Positions 49,319-58,056 of a stretch of DNA of 64,000 bases are shown piece after piece; the stretch's first letter is position 1; the number at the start of each line of letters is the position of its first letter. This DNA is from Mycolicibacterium neoaurum ATCC 25795 (GTDB taxonomy: Bacteria; Actinomycetota; Actinomycetes; Mycobacteriales; Mycobacteriaceae). The notes beneath the pieces are model-generated. The model saw nothing but the letters and a program-made list of their open reading frames with translations, did not search any database and had not been told where the DNA came from. Made by a program: the position numbers and the translations under genes. The stretch lies in NCBI RefSeq assembly GCF_000691525.1, contig NZ_JMDW01000016.1:1-64000 (forward strand), in the 5' to 3' direction.

Positions 49319-50521
49319 ATGACTGCCCAGCGATCGACGGCGATCGGCGGTGATCCCGCACCAGCCGGCCGGCCGTCGACCTCCGGTGGCACCCGTAGCT
49401 TCCTGCCCGCCGTCGAGGGCATGCGAGCCTGCGCGGCCATCGGCGTCGTCATCACCCATGTCGCGTTCCAGACCGGGCACACCGGCGGGGTGTCGGGTCG
49501 ACTGCTCGGCCGCTTCGATCTGGCCGTCGCCGTGTTCTTCGCGCTGTCGGGTTTCCTGCTGTGGCGCGGACACGCCGCCGCGGCACGGGGACTACGCCAC
49601 CGTCCGCCCACGGGACACTATCTGCGCTCCCGGTTGGTGCGCATCATGCCGGGCTATCTGGTGGCCGTCATCGTCATCCTCACCCTGATGCCGGACACGA
49701 ACGCCAACCTGACAGTCTGGCTGGCGAACCTGACGCTCACCCAGATCTACGTCCCACTGACACTCACCTCGGGGTTGACCCAGATGTGGAGCCTTGCGGT
49801 CGAGGTGAGCTTCTATCTGGCCCTGCCGTTCCTGGCGATGCTGGCCCGGCGGCTCCCGGTGTCGGCGCGAGTCCCGGCGGTGCTCGGCGTCGCCGCCGCG
49901 AGTCTCGCGTGGGGGCTGATCCCGTTCGATCCGCCCTATGGTGTCAATCCTCTGAACTGGCCGCCGGCGTTCTTCTCCTGGTTCGCGGCGGGCATCGTGC
50001 TGGCCGAACTCTCGGTGAGCCCGGTGGGGTGGCTGCATCGATTGGCCCGCAGGCCGTGGGTGATGGCGGGTATCGCCGCGGTGGCATTCGTCGTGGCCGC
50101 CTCCCCGCTGGCCGGTCCCGAGGGCCTCACGCCGGGCACCGTGGGACAGTTCGTCGTCAAGATCAGTATGGGCGCGATCGTGGCCGGCGCGCTGCTGGCC
50201 CCGTTGGTGCTCGATGCACCCGACACCGAGCACCGGATTCTGGGCAGCGCGGTGATGGTGACGCTGGGCCGGTGGTCCTACGGATTGTTCGTCTGGCATC
50301 TGGCCGCGTTGGCGATGGTCTTCCCGATCATGGGTTACTTTCCGTTCAACGGACACATGCCGGTGGTGCTGGTGCTGACGTTGATCTTCGGATTCGCCAT
50401 CGCGGCGGTCAGCTATGCACTGGTGGAGTCACCGTGCCGGGAGGCGTTGCGACGGTGGGAGAACCGGCATCATCGGGCGGCCCCGCTGGACAGCGCGATA
50501 TCCGACGCAGGCGTTCAGTAG
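49319..50521 (+). CDS. sucT: Succinyltransferase SucT (acyltransferase-3 family)
   Basis: A 400-residue membrane acyltransferase of the AT3 family with about ten membrane helices. FLPAVEGMRACAAIGVVITH and the catalytic-side RSRLVRIMPGYL are the family blocks, along with QMWSLAVEVSFYLALP. From memory, MSMEG_0319/Rv0228 (SucT) adds succinyl groups to arabinan of arabinogalactan and affects wall rigidity. ATG 49319 gives the right family length. It sits back-to-back with the Rv0227c-like gene, supporting a joint role in arabinan-containing lipoglycans. Confidence 0.85.
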   Translation: MTAQRSTAIGGDPAPAGRPSTSGGTRSFLPAVEGMRACAAIGVVITHVAFQTGHTGGVSGRLLGRFDLAVAVFFALSGFLLWRGHAAAARGLRHRPPTGHYLRSRLVRIMPGYLVAVIVILTLMPDTNANLTVWLANLTLTQIYVPLTLTSGLTQMWSLAVEVSFYLALPFLAMLARRLPVSARVPAVLGVAAASLAWGLIPFDPPYGVNPLNWPPAFFSWFAAGIVLAELSVSPVGWLHRLARRPWVMAGIAAVAFVVAASPLAGPEGLTPGTVGQFVVKISMGAIVAGALLAPLVLDAPDTEHRILGSAVMVTLGRWSYGLFVWHLAALAMVFPIMGYFPFNGHMPVVLVLTLIFGFAIAAVSYALVESPCREALRRWENRHHRAAPLDSAISDAGVQ

Positions 50522-51492
50522 CCGCCGCCGTGGTCGAAGATCCGGCGCGGATTGTCGACAAGCATGGTGTGCAGCTGATCGTCGGTGACACCGCGCTGCT
50601 TCAGCGCCGGAATCACGTCATTGTGGATGTGCAGGTAGTGCCAGTTCGGTAGCAGCGCGGACACGGTGTCCTCGGGTAGTGCGTCGAAATAGCACGACGC
50701 GTCATGGGACAGCACCATCTTCTCGGCGTGCCCGCGTTCGCACATCTGCGCCACGGTGTCGACCCGCTCCTCGAACGGCAGGATCGAATCCACCCCGAAG
50801 CGATCCATACCCAGGTAGGAGCCGTCGGCGATGAGCTCCTCCAGATAGGCCAGATCGGTGGTGTCCCCGGAGTGCCCGATGATCACCCGGCTCAGGTCCA
50901 CACCCTCTTCGGCGAAGATGCGCTGCTGCTCCAGACCGCGCCGGGTGCCGGCATGGGTGTGTGTCGAGATCGGGACACCGGTTTCGCGGTGTGCCGCGGC
51001 TACCGCGCGTAGCACCCGTTCCACGCCGGGAGTCACGCCCGGCTCGTCGGTGGCGCATTTGAGGATGGCTGCCTTGACCCCGGTATCGGCGATCCCGGTG
51101 GTGATGTCACCGACGAACATCTCGGTCATGATCTCGGGTCCGTCGAGCATGGTGCCTGGTCCCTGGAAGTGGAACCGGAACGGTACGTCGTTGTAGGTGT
51201 ACAGACCGGTGGCGACGACGATGTTGATCTCGGTGGCGGCGGCGATGCGGGCGATCCTGGGGATATAGCGTCCCAGCCCGATGACGGTGAGGTCGACGAC
51301 GGTGTCCACACCGCGCGCCTTGAGTTCGTTGAGCCGAGCGATCGCGTCCTGCTCGCGTTGCGCCTCATCGCCCCAGGCCTGTGGGTAGTTCTCGGTGATC
51401 TCGGTGGTCATGATGAAAACGTGCTCGTGCATGAGCGTCACGCCGAGTCCGGAGGTTTCGATGGGCCCGCGTGCGGTATTCAGCTTGGACAC
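50515..51492 (-). CDS. php: Phosphotriesterase-like lactonase
   Basis: A 325-residue binuclear-metal hydrolase of the PLL family (Rv0230c, 326 residues). The ligands are His22 and His24 (HEH), the carboxylated Lys145 (ILKCATDE), His178 (STHTH), His207 (IGHSGD) and Asp264 (SHDASC). Members hydrolyse lactones, including N-acyl homoserine lactones, and weakly organophosphates. GTG 51492 gives the family length and is preceded by GCGAG. Its end overlaps sucT by 7 bp; it is divergent from the diiron gene. Confidence 0.92.
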   Translation of the reverse strand: MSKLNTARGPIETSGLGVTLMHEHVFIMTTEITENYPQAWGDEAQREQDAIARLNELKARGVDTVVDLTVIGLGRYIPRIARIAAATEINIVVATGLYTYNDVPFRFHFQGPGTMLDGPEIMTEMFVGDITTGIADTGVKAAILKCATDEPGVTPGVERVLRAVAAAHRETGVPISTHTHAGTRRGLEQQRIFAEEGVDLSRVIIGHSGDTTDLAYLEELIADGSYLGMDRFGVDSILPFEERVDTVAQMCERGHAEKMVLSHDASCYFDALPEDTVSALLPNWHYLHIHNDVIPALKQRGVTDDQLHTMLVDNPRRIFDHGGGY

Positions 51493-51518
51493 CTCGCCGA
51501 TGCTAGGAGGCCGGCGCG

Positions 51519-52475
51519 ATGCCCGTGCCCGATCACGCGTATCGACATCTACCCGGTACCAGGGGTACCGTTTCGCCAATGGAGCTGTTGGACACCGATA
51601 CCCCGGACAGCGGTCAGATCGCGCTACACGCGCGCGCGGTGCAGTTCGATCTGAGCGCCGTGCCCGCGCAGTGCGTCTATGACGACCCCTACGCCAGCCA
51701 CCTCTACAACGGGTTGAGCCTGCTGCTGCCCGCCGGCGAGGAATGGTTCATCGAGCTTCTCAAGGAAGCGCTGCCACAGATCCACGACGAGAAGCTGCGC
51801 GAGGATGTCATCGGCTTCATGGGGCAGGAGGCGATGCACGCCACCGCCCACTCCGGCATCTACGAATATCTGGAGCGACACGGTATCGACCCGACTCCGG
51901 TGATCGATCGCGCCAATTGGGTCTTCGGCAGCCTGTTGGGGCCGCGTGCCGCCAAGGGCGCCAAGGCGCACAATTACATGGTCGAGCGGCTGGCCGTGAT
52001 GGCCGCCTTGGAGCACATCTTCTCCTTCCTCGGCGATTGGGTGCTCAACGCCGAGCGCCTCAACGCCGAGACCGCCGACCCCACGATCGTCGACCTGTTG
52101 CGCTGGCACGGCGCCGAGGAAGTGGAGCACCGCATGGTGTCCCATGACGTGCTGCGCTACTTCGATCACAACTACGCCCGCCGGGCCTGGGCGCAGGTCG
52201 TCGCCGGACCGATGCTGCTGTATTTGTTGTGGCAGGCCACCCGCTACCTGATGCGGGTCGACCCGAACCTGAAGATGCCGGCGCGCAAGCGCAAGGCGAT
52301 CTGGCGCGGATTGATCCGATCCGGGCGACGCGGTGTCACACCGTCGGTCATGCACACCACATGGCGTGGGCTGCAGTACTTCTCGCCGCGATATCACCCC
52401 GGTGATGTCGGCGACACCGCACAGGCGGTGGCTTATCTGGCCTCTTCGCCCGCCGCGCGCGCCGCCGTCAAGTGA
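51519..52475 (+). CDS. Diiron-carboxylate (PF10118-type) metal-dependent protein
   Basis: A protein of 318 residues (298 if it starts at ATG 51579) often labelled metal-dependent hydrolase, but its ferritin-like helices carry diiron-type ligands: GQEAMHATAH (ExxH) and GAEEVEHRM (ExxEH), with ALEHIFSF between. ATG 51519 has AGGAGG eight bases upstream; ATG 51579 is nine bases after a perfect palindrome, so both starts are credible. It is coupled by a 4-bp overlap to a flavin/2Fe-2S reductase, which argues for an oxygenase or desaturase-like role. Substrate unknown. Confidence 0.75.
   Translation: MPVPDHAYRHLPGTRGTVSPMELLDTDTPDSGQIALHARAVQFDLSAVPAQCVYDDPYASHLYNGLSLLLPAGEEWFIELLKEALPQIHDEKLREDVIGFMGQEAMHATAHSGIYEYLERHGIDPTPVIDRANWVFGSLLGPRAAKGAKAHNYMVERLAVMAALEHIFSFLGDWVLNAERLNAETADPTIVDLLRWHGAEEVEHRMVSHDVLRYFDHNYARRAWAQVVAGPMLLYLLWQATRYLMRVDPNLKMPARKRKAIWRGLIRSGRRGVTPSVMHTTWRGLQYFSPRYHPGDVGDTAQAVAYLASSPAARAAVK
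51554..51570. promoter_or_regulatory. Perfect 17-bp palindrome at the diiron gene start
   Basis: CGGTACC-AGG-GGTACCG is a perfect 7-3-7 inverted repeat, eight bases before the alternative ATG at 51579. If the gene starts at 51579 it is a candidate operator or promoter element; if at 51519 it is within the coding sequence. Confidence 0.45.
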
Positions 52476-53542
52476 AGCGCACCGCTCCGCCGCTGGGTTC
52501 ACCGATCGATGACAGGGCGACCAATCTGGTGGTCACCCTGCTGGATCGGTTCTGGTTGAACCGGGTGGTCAAGGCCGATTATGCCGATGAGCGGGCCGAT
52601 CGGACCCCGCACGATCCGATGACGCTGCAACTGCGCGGGCGGGAGATCGTCGCGCACGACAAGGACGTTGTGGCGTTGACCTTTTCCGCGCCGGACGGCG
52701 GCGATCTGCCGGGCTGGCAGCCGGGGAGTCATCTCGACCTCCATCTGCCGTCGGGGCGCCGCAGGCAATACTCGCTGTGCGGGGATCCGCAGGATCGGGA
52801 CCGTTACCGTATCGCCGTGCGCAAGATCCCCAGCGGTGGCGGGGGATCGCTGGAGATGCACGGTCTGCGTATCGGTGACACGGTCACGGTCCGCGGTCCG
52901 CGTAACGGCTTCCCGTTCATCCCGTACGAGCGGGCGCTCTACATCGCCGGTGGTATCGGCATCACGCCGATTCTGCCGATGGTGCGTGCGGCCCAACGGC
53001 TGGGCACCGACTGGCATTTCGTGTACTGCGGTCGTAACGCCGATACCATCCCTTTCCTCGACGAGATATGGCAATGGGATCCGGACCGGGTCACCGTCCG
53101 ACTGGACGAGGAACACGGGATTCCCACGCCGTCGGACCTGCTGTGGCACGCCGCGCCCGGTGGTGCGGTCTACGTCTGCGGCCCGCCGCCCATGATCGAG
53201 GCGGTGCGCGGCAACTTCGACCGATCCCCTGCCTCGGCACTGCATTTCGAACGTTTCAGCGCGCCGCCGGTCACCGATGGCACCGCATTCGAGATAGAGA
53301 TCGCCAGCACCGGTGAGGTTGCCACCGTTGCCGCCGATGAGTCGCTGCTCGACGCGCTCGTGCGGGTGCGGCCCGATGTCGCGTACTCCTGCAGGCAGGG
53401 CTTCTGCGGGACCTGCCGGGTGGGGGTGCTCTCCGGAACACCGGAACACCGCGATGCACGGCTCACCGACGCCGAGCGGGAGAATTCTCTGCTGGCCTGC
53501 GTATCTCGTTCGGCGAACGGGCGCCTGGTACTCGATCTCTGA
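52472..53542 (+). CDS. Flavin/2Fe-2S oxidoreductase (phthalate dioxygenase reductase type)
   Basis: A 356-residue electron-transfer protein. The order is flavin domain (RRQYSLCGDPQDRDRY), NAD domain (YIAGGIGITPILPMV and YVCGPPPMIEAV), then a C-terminal plant-type ferredoxin domain (CRQGFCGTCRVG, with a fourth Cys in LLACVS). That order defines the phthalate-dioxygenase-reductase group. The GTG start overlaps the stop of the diiron gene, so this is almost surely the reductase that feeds it electrons from NAD(P)H. The N-terminal 50 residues lack known motifs. Confidence 0.92.
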   Translation: MKRTAPPLGSPIDDRATNLVVTLLDRFWLNRVVKADYADERADRTPHDPMTLQLRGREIVAHDKDVVALTFSAPDGGDLPGWQPGSHLDLHLPSGRRRQYSLCGDPQDRDRYRIAVRKIPSGGGGSLEMHGLRIGDTVTVRGPRNGFPFIPYERALYIAGGIGITPILPMVRAAQRLGTDWHFVYCGRNADTIPFLDEIWQWDPDRVTVRLDEEHGIPTPSDLLWHAAPGGAVYVCGPPPMIEAVRGNFDRSPASALHFERFSAPPVTDGTAFEIEIASTGEVATVAADESLLDALVRVRPDVAYSCRQGFCGTCRVGVLSGTPEHRDARLTDAERENSLLACVSRSANGRLVLDL

Positions 53543-53581
53543 GGGCTCACCTGTCGCCGGAGCAGGCCTCGACGTGGGTGA

Positions 53582-56500
53582 TCAGCCCGTGGCGTCGCGT
53601 CCGGGCCCGCGGTGGAACGTCACGGTGGATGCGGCCAACGCCGCCACCGAGATCAGCGCCAGTAGCTGCACGCCTGCGGAGTGGCCGACGTACCCGTCGA
53701 CCGAGCGCCACGGATTGCGCGACAGCACCGCCCCCGCCGCGATGAGGCCACCAGCGGTGAATCCGACGGTCACCTTCTCGGCCAGCTCGGTCCGCCGGGC
53801 GAGCAGATAGCGCACGCCGATCGCCACGGCGACCACGACCGCGCCGGCGACACCACTGATCAGCGTGCCCGCCCCGATCGCGGCCGCCATCAGGATCGCC
53901 GGCCGGGGCTGCCAGGTCGAAACGGGCTGGGCGGCAACCGATCGCCGGCTCGGCAACAGGGCAAGCAGTGCCAGTATCGGCAACAGGGCCAGCCCGCCAA
54001 ACAGCCCGATCCGGTAGGTCAGGTTCGACGGGAAGGTCATGTTCACCGTGCCCTGCGCGCCCGCCGGGACGATCCACCCCTGTTGCCATCCGTTGACGGT
54101 GATCGCACGCAGCGCGGTCCCGTCCTCGGTGTGAGCGACCCAGCCGGGATTGCGGCTCTCGGGGACCACGATGATCCGGTCTCGGTCCGCGGGCGGCACC
54201 TGAACCTCGCGATGATCAGCGGACCAGGTCTCGATGTCAACCGGAACCACCTGCGCAGGAAGGACTTCGGCGGCACGAGGGGTGCTCAGTACGATGCCGT
54301 CCACCACGAATGTCTCACCGGCACTGATCACCAGTTCCTGCTGACCCTCGGGCAATGAGATGGAGCCCGTTCGACATGGCGTGGCGGCTATGGGTTCATC
54401 GTCGAGCAGCGCGCCGACGGTGGTGCGCACCGAGGTCTGGACGAACTGCCCGGCCACGCCGATGATCGGTCCGCGTCCGCACGGGACCTCGATGGGCCTG
54501 TCGCGGTCGGCCGGATCGGCCGCGGCGATCGGTCGGCCCGCCAAATCGCGCACCTGCACCTCGGCCAGCCCCGGCGGCTTGAGCTGATCGAATCCCAATG
54601 CCGTGCGGTCGATGACATCGCGCCAGTCCAGTATCGACAGCGTCACGGTGTCGGTCACCGTGGGTGTGAGGTCGATGGTCTGGGGTCCGTCACCGGTCAG
54701 CCGGCGCAGTTGGGGTCCGGCACCGAGATCGACCGCGACCAGGGTGGGATGGGCAGGCACATCGGCCCGACTCGGGGTGAGGGTCAGCGCCGCGACTTCG
54801 GTGCGACGGGGCAGCGATACGGTCAGGGTCGCCGGTTTGCGGAGTGCGACACCGTTCTGGGGCGCGGTCCAGGACGTGCGCGGATCACCGTCGGTCGCGG
54901 CGTAGGCGGAGCCGAGAACATCGATCAGATCGGATTCGCCCGAGGCCCTCGTGGTTCCCGGCTGATGGATGAGATCGGCCAACCGCGGCCCCTGCCGGGC
55001 CCGCACCCACACCGTCGGGGTGGCTTCGGTGTCGGTCGGGATGGTCAGGGTACGGCTGAGATTGACCGGTTCCTCGGGTGACAGGCCCATGGTCGCGGCG
55101 CAATGCACCGCTTCGGGGCCGTCCGCGCAGCCGGGCCTGCCCAACAGCTCCGAGCCCAGATCCCATTGGGCCACCGCGGCTCCCGGGGGCGGACCGGGCA
55201 CGTCGAGGGTTCGCCGAAGCGGTATCTGATGCGCGAAACCCGATGCGTCGTACTGGGTCACGGTCAGGTCGGTGATGCCGAACTGGACACCCGGTGAGCC
55301 GTCGTCGGTGCCGACGGCGGTGATCCGTACCCAGGGTGTCTCGCCGAACGGTAGGGCGGCGGCAAGCGGCTTGCCCGGCTGATCGAAGCGAAGGGTGGTG
55401 CTGCCGTTGACGGTGGACACCTCGATGCGGCGGACCTGCGCGCCGACGGCGGTGGCGCTGGGTGTGATCGTGATCGCGGCATTGGTGACCGGGTTGTCGA
55501 AATCGATCTGCATCCACTGGCCCACCGCACTCTGCAGGGAACTGGACACCCAGCTGGTCGAGGAATCCGCGTCGATTGCCGCAGCCGGGCCCGCGGCGGG
55601 CGAGACATCGGGCAGCGCAGTGGAATCCGCGGCGGAACTGGAGACGCTGAGCCGACCGCCCTCCCAGCGTGCGTACAACGGGTCGGTGCCCGCGGGGTAA
55701 TCCATCACCCGGTTGAAGGTGTGCCGCAGATCGCCTGCGGCACGCATCTCCGAGGAGTGGTTGTCCACCCGCCCGTAGTCGGTCTCACGGGCCACCGGGG
55801 TATCGGTGACGGTGACCAGCGGGGTGGGCAGGCCCGCGCGTTGGGCATCGGCGGTCAGCAGCATCGGCCCGAGCGGCTGCCGACCGGCCAACCGGCGGCG
55901 TTCGGCGATACGCAGCAGTGCTTCCGGGCCACCGTCGACGCGCGCGAGCGCGTCGGCATCGGCAAGATACGGACCTGGGCGGGCGCCATCGACACGGTAG
56001 ACCTCGACCGCCGGATAGCGCGGGCGCAAACCGCTGTCGCTGACGAACCCGTCCAGGGTGCCGGGGCCGACGGGGTCACCGAACTCGGCGACCCTGGTCA
56101 GTCCGGGGGAGTTGTCCATCACCCGATGTACCAGCAACGGACGGGCCGAGCGCGAGGTCTCCGGGTCCAGGTCGTTGCGGACGACGACGAACGAGATGTC
56201 CTGCTGGGCAAGGATATCGGCCAATCCCGCTGACGGTCTTCCGGCCGCGAAGAGCCGCTGTACCGAATCCAGGGCGCGGATGGTCTCCGGCGGCGTGAGG
56301 GGGATGGAATCGCGCACTCCCCACGGACTGTGGCCGAGCACCTGCAGCGGTTCGTCATGGCTGTTGCCCCACACCTGGGTGGCGAACGGAGCACCCGGCG
56401 CGACCAGGACCCGGCCCCCGTCGGTGTTGTGCTCATCCAGCCATGCCGCGGTGTCATGCCAGTGCGCCGGGATCGCCTCGAAGCTTCCCGGCGGTGTCAG

Positions 56501-57802
56501 CCTGCCGGTCCAGGCCAAAGAGGTGCCCGCCGCCAGTGCGGTCAGGATCACGATGCCCACCGCGACCCGTCGATCACGCTCCGGGTGGGCGAAGGCGTCG
56601 ACCCAGCCGCGGCGGGACACACTGCCCGGCAGCGGGATCCGGCCCAGCAGGTGCGCAAGGCCAAGGGCGATCGGCAACCGCAGCAGTGGTTCCAGCTTGT
56701 GCACGTTGCGCAACGGGGTGCCGTCGGCATCGAGGAACAGTTGCACGCCAGCGGCGATCGGTGATCCCAGCCCACCGGAATAGCCCACGGCGAGTGCAGT
56801 GACACCGACGAAGAGGATGAGGATCAGCCGGCCGCGGGACGGCATGCTGCGCATCGCCAGTCCGGCCAGCCCGGCGGCCGCGACCAACGTGGTGGCGAGC
56901 ACCGCGACCGATCCGGTCACCAGCGGCGAACCGGCCGTCGCCGTCGGCGCGACGAACGGGGTCCAACTGTCGGTACCGCGCAGCATCTCGGTCAGCGACA
57001 ACCATCGCGTCGTCACCCCCGAGGATTCGATGTAATCCAGGAAGGGCGGGCTGATGCGGCCCAGCAGCACCAGCGCGACCGCCCACCAGGTGACCGCGAG
57101 GACGGTGCAACCCAACCACCACCCGGTGAATCGCCACCAGTGTCGGTTGGGTTTGTGCGCAGCCCACCAGATGATGGCGGCCAGGCACCCGGTGAGCGTC
57201 GCGACGGCGTTGACCGCCCCCATCATGGCGACGGCAGCCGCGGAGCGAGCCGCCAGCAATCGGACCCGCGGATCGCCGCGCAGCACGTAGATCACCGGCA
57301 GCAGTACCCAGGGAGCCAGCATCATCGGCAGCGTCTCCGAGGAGATCGCGCCCAGGGTCGTCAGCACCCGGGGAGAGAGGGCGAATGCGCCCGCAGCGAC
57401 GACACGTGCGGTGGTCGTGCCGATACCGAGCGCCTCCGCAACGCGCAGCAGACCCCAGAATCCGACCGTCAGCAGCAACGCCCACCACAAGCGCTGGGTC
57501 ACCCAGCCGGGGACGCCGAGGACGTCACCGGCCAGGAAGAACGCACCGTGCGGGAACAGGTAGCCGTAGGCCTGGTTCTGCGCCTGTCCGAACGGCAGTT
57601 CGCTGTTCCACAGATCGCCGGCCCGGGCCAGGAAACGCAGCGGGTTGGCGGTGAGATCGAGTTTGGTGTCCGGCGCGATACGTCCGGGGGACTGCAGGAA
57701 GGTCAGAACCAGGAAGAGCGTTCCGACCAGCCATAGCCACCGCCGCGATAGTGCTGTGTCGGCGAGGGGCGCGCCCGGGCTAGGCCCGGTCGCCGTATTC
57801 AA
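53582..57802 (-). CDS. aftD: Arabinofuranosyltransferase AftD
   Basis: A 1406-residue membrane glycosyltransferase (Rv0236c is about 1400). It uses decaprenyl-phospho-arabinose to branch arabinan in arabinogalactan and lipoarabinomannan; it is essential. The GT-C part has the first-loop acidic motif APDTKLDLTANPLRFLAR, GQAQNQAYGYLFPHG and SPRVLTTLGAISSETLPM; carbohydrate-binding domains follow from about residue 680, and last helices lie near the C-terminus. The only usable start is a TTG at 57802, which overlaps the small upstream gene by 23 bp. Confidence 0.95.
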   Translation of the reverse strand: MNTATGPSPGAPLADTALSRRWLWLVGTLFLVLTFLQSPGRIAPDTKLDLTANPLRFLARAGDLWNSELPFGQAQNQAYGYLFPHGAFFLAGDVLGVPGWVTQRLWWALLLTVGFWGLLRVAEALGIGTTTARVVAAGAFALSPRVLTTLGAISSETLPMMLAPWVLLPVIYVLRGDPRVRLLAARSAAAVAMMGAVNAVATLTGCLAAIIWWAAHKPNRHWWRFTGWWLGCTVLAVTWWAVALVLLGRISPPFLDYIESSGVTTRWLSLTEMLRGTDSWTPFVAPTATAGSPLVTGSVAVLATTLVAAAGLAGLAMRSMPSRGRLILILFVGVTALAVGYSGGLGSPIAAGVQLFLDADGTPLRNVHKLEPLLRLPIALGLAHLLGRIPLPGSVSRRGWVDAFAHPERDRRVAVGIVILTALAAGTSLAWTGRLTPPGSFEAIPAHWHDTAAWLDEHNTDGGRVLVAPGAPFATQVWGNSHDEPLQVLGHSPWGVRDSIPLTPPETIRALDSVQRLFAAGRPSAGLADILAQQDISFVVVRNDLDPETSRSARPLLVHRVMDNSPGLTRVAEFGDPVGPGTLDGFVSDSGLRPRYPAVEVYRVDGARPGPYLADADALARVDGGPEALLRIAERRRLAGRQPLGPMLLTADAQRAGLPTPLVTVTDTPVARETDYGRVDNHSSEMRAAGDLRHTFNRVMDYPAGTDPLYARWEGGRLSVSSSAADSTALPDVSPAAGPAAAIDADSSTSWVSSSLQSAVGQWMQIDFDNPVTNAAITITPSATAVGAQVRRIEVSTVNGSTTLRFDQPGKPLAAALPFGETPWVRITAVGTDDGSPGVQFGITDLTVTQYDASGFAHQIPLRRTLDVPGPPPGAAVAQWDLGSELLGRPGCADGPEAVHCAATMGLSPEEPVNLSRTLTIPTDTEATPTVWVRARQGPRLADLIHQPGTTRASGESDLIDVLGSAYAATDGDPRTSWTAPQNGVALRKPATLTVSLPRRTEVAALTLTPSRADVPAHPTLVAVDLGAGPQLRRLTGDGPQTIDLTPTVTDTVTLSILDWRDVIDRTALGFDQLKPPGLAEVQVRDLAGRPIAAADPADRDRPIEVPCGRGPIIGVAGQFVQTSVRTTVGALLDDEPIAATPCRTGSISLPEGQQELVISAGETFVVDGIVLSTPRAAEVLPAQVVPVDIETWSADHREVQVPPADRDRIIVVPESRNPGWVAHTEDGTALRAITVNGWQQGWIVPAGAQGTVNMTFPSNLTYRIGLFGGLALLPILALLALLPSRRSVAAQPVSTWQPRPAILMAAAIGAGTLISGVAGAVVVAVAIGVRYLLARRTELAEKVTVGFTAGGLIAAGAVLSRNPWRSVDGYVGHSAGVQLLALISVAALAASTVTFHRGPGRDATG

Positions 57803-57953
57803 CGCGGTTGAGCACCGACGACGCCGGATCCCCGGACTGCACGGGGGGCTTGGTGTCCTGCTGGACCATCAGGGTCACGCCGAAGATGGCGGCCGCGCCG
57901 AGGAGAAGGCCGACCACCAGGCTGGCAGCGGCGGGCACGACGAACCGATCCAT
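57780..57953 (-). CDS. Small exported/membrane protein (Rv0236A-like, DUF2613)
   Basis: A 57-residue protein, exactly the length of M. tuberculosis Rv0236A. A single hydrophobic helix (SLVVGLLLGAAAIFGVTL) follows MDRFVVPAA, and the last 25 residues are polar (VQQDTKPPVQSGDPASS). It could be a signal anchor. It lies immediately upstream of and overlapping aftD, an arrangement kept in mycobacteria, so it may assist AftD or simply provide its translation start. It is divergent from lpqI. Confidence 0.85.
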   Translation of the reverse strand: MDRFVVPAAASLVVGLLLGAAAIFGVTLMVQQDTKPPVQSGDPASSVLNRVEYGDRA

Positions 57954-58056
57954 GCGGCCAACCTAGCACGCCGCAACGAGCGGTCGAGTGCTGCCTGAAG
58001 CGGCGTTCCGGCCGCCAGGGCCCCCGGATTGCGGCACCCCGTTACTGTGGGGACCC

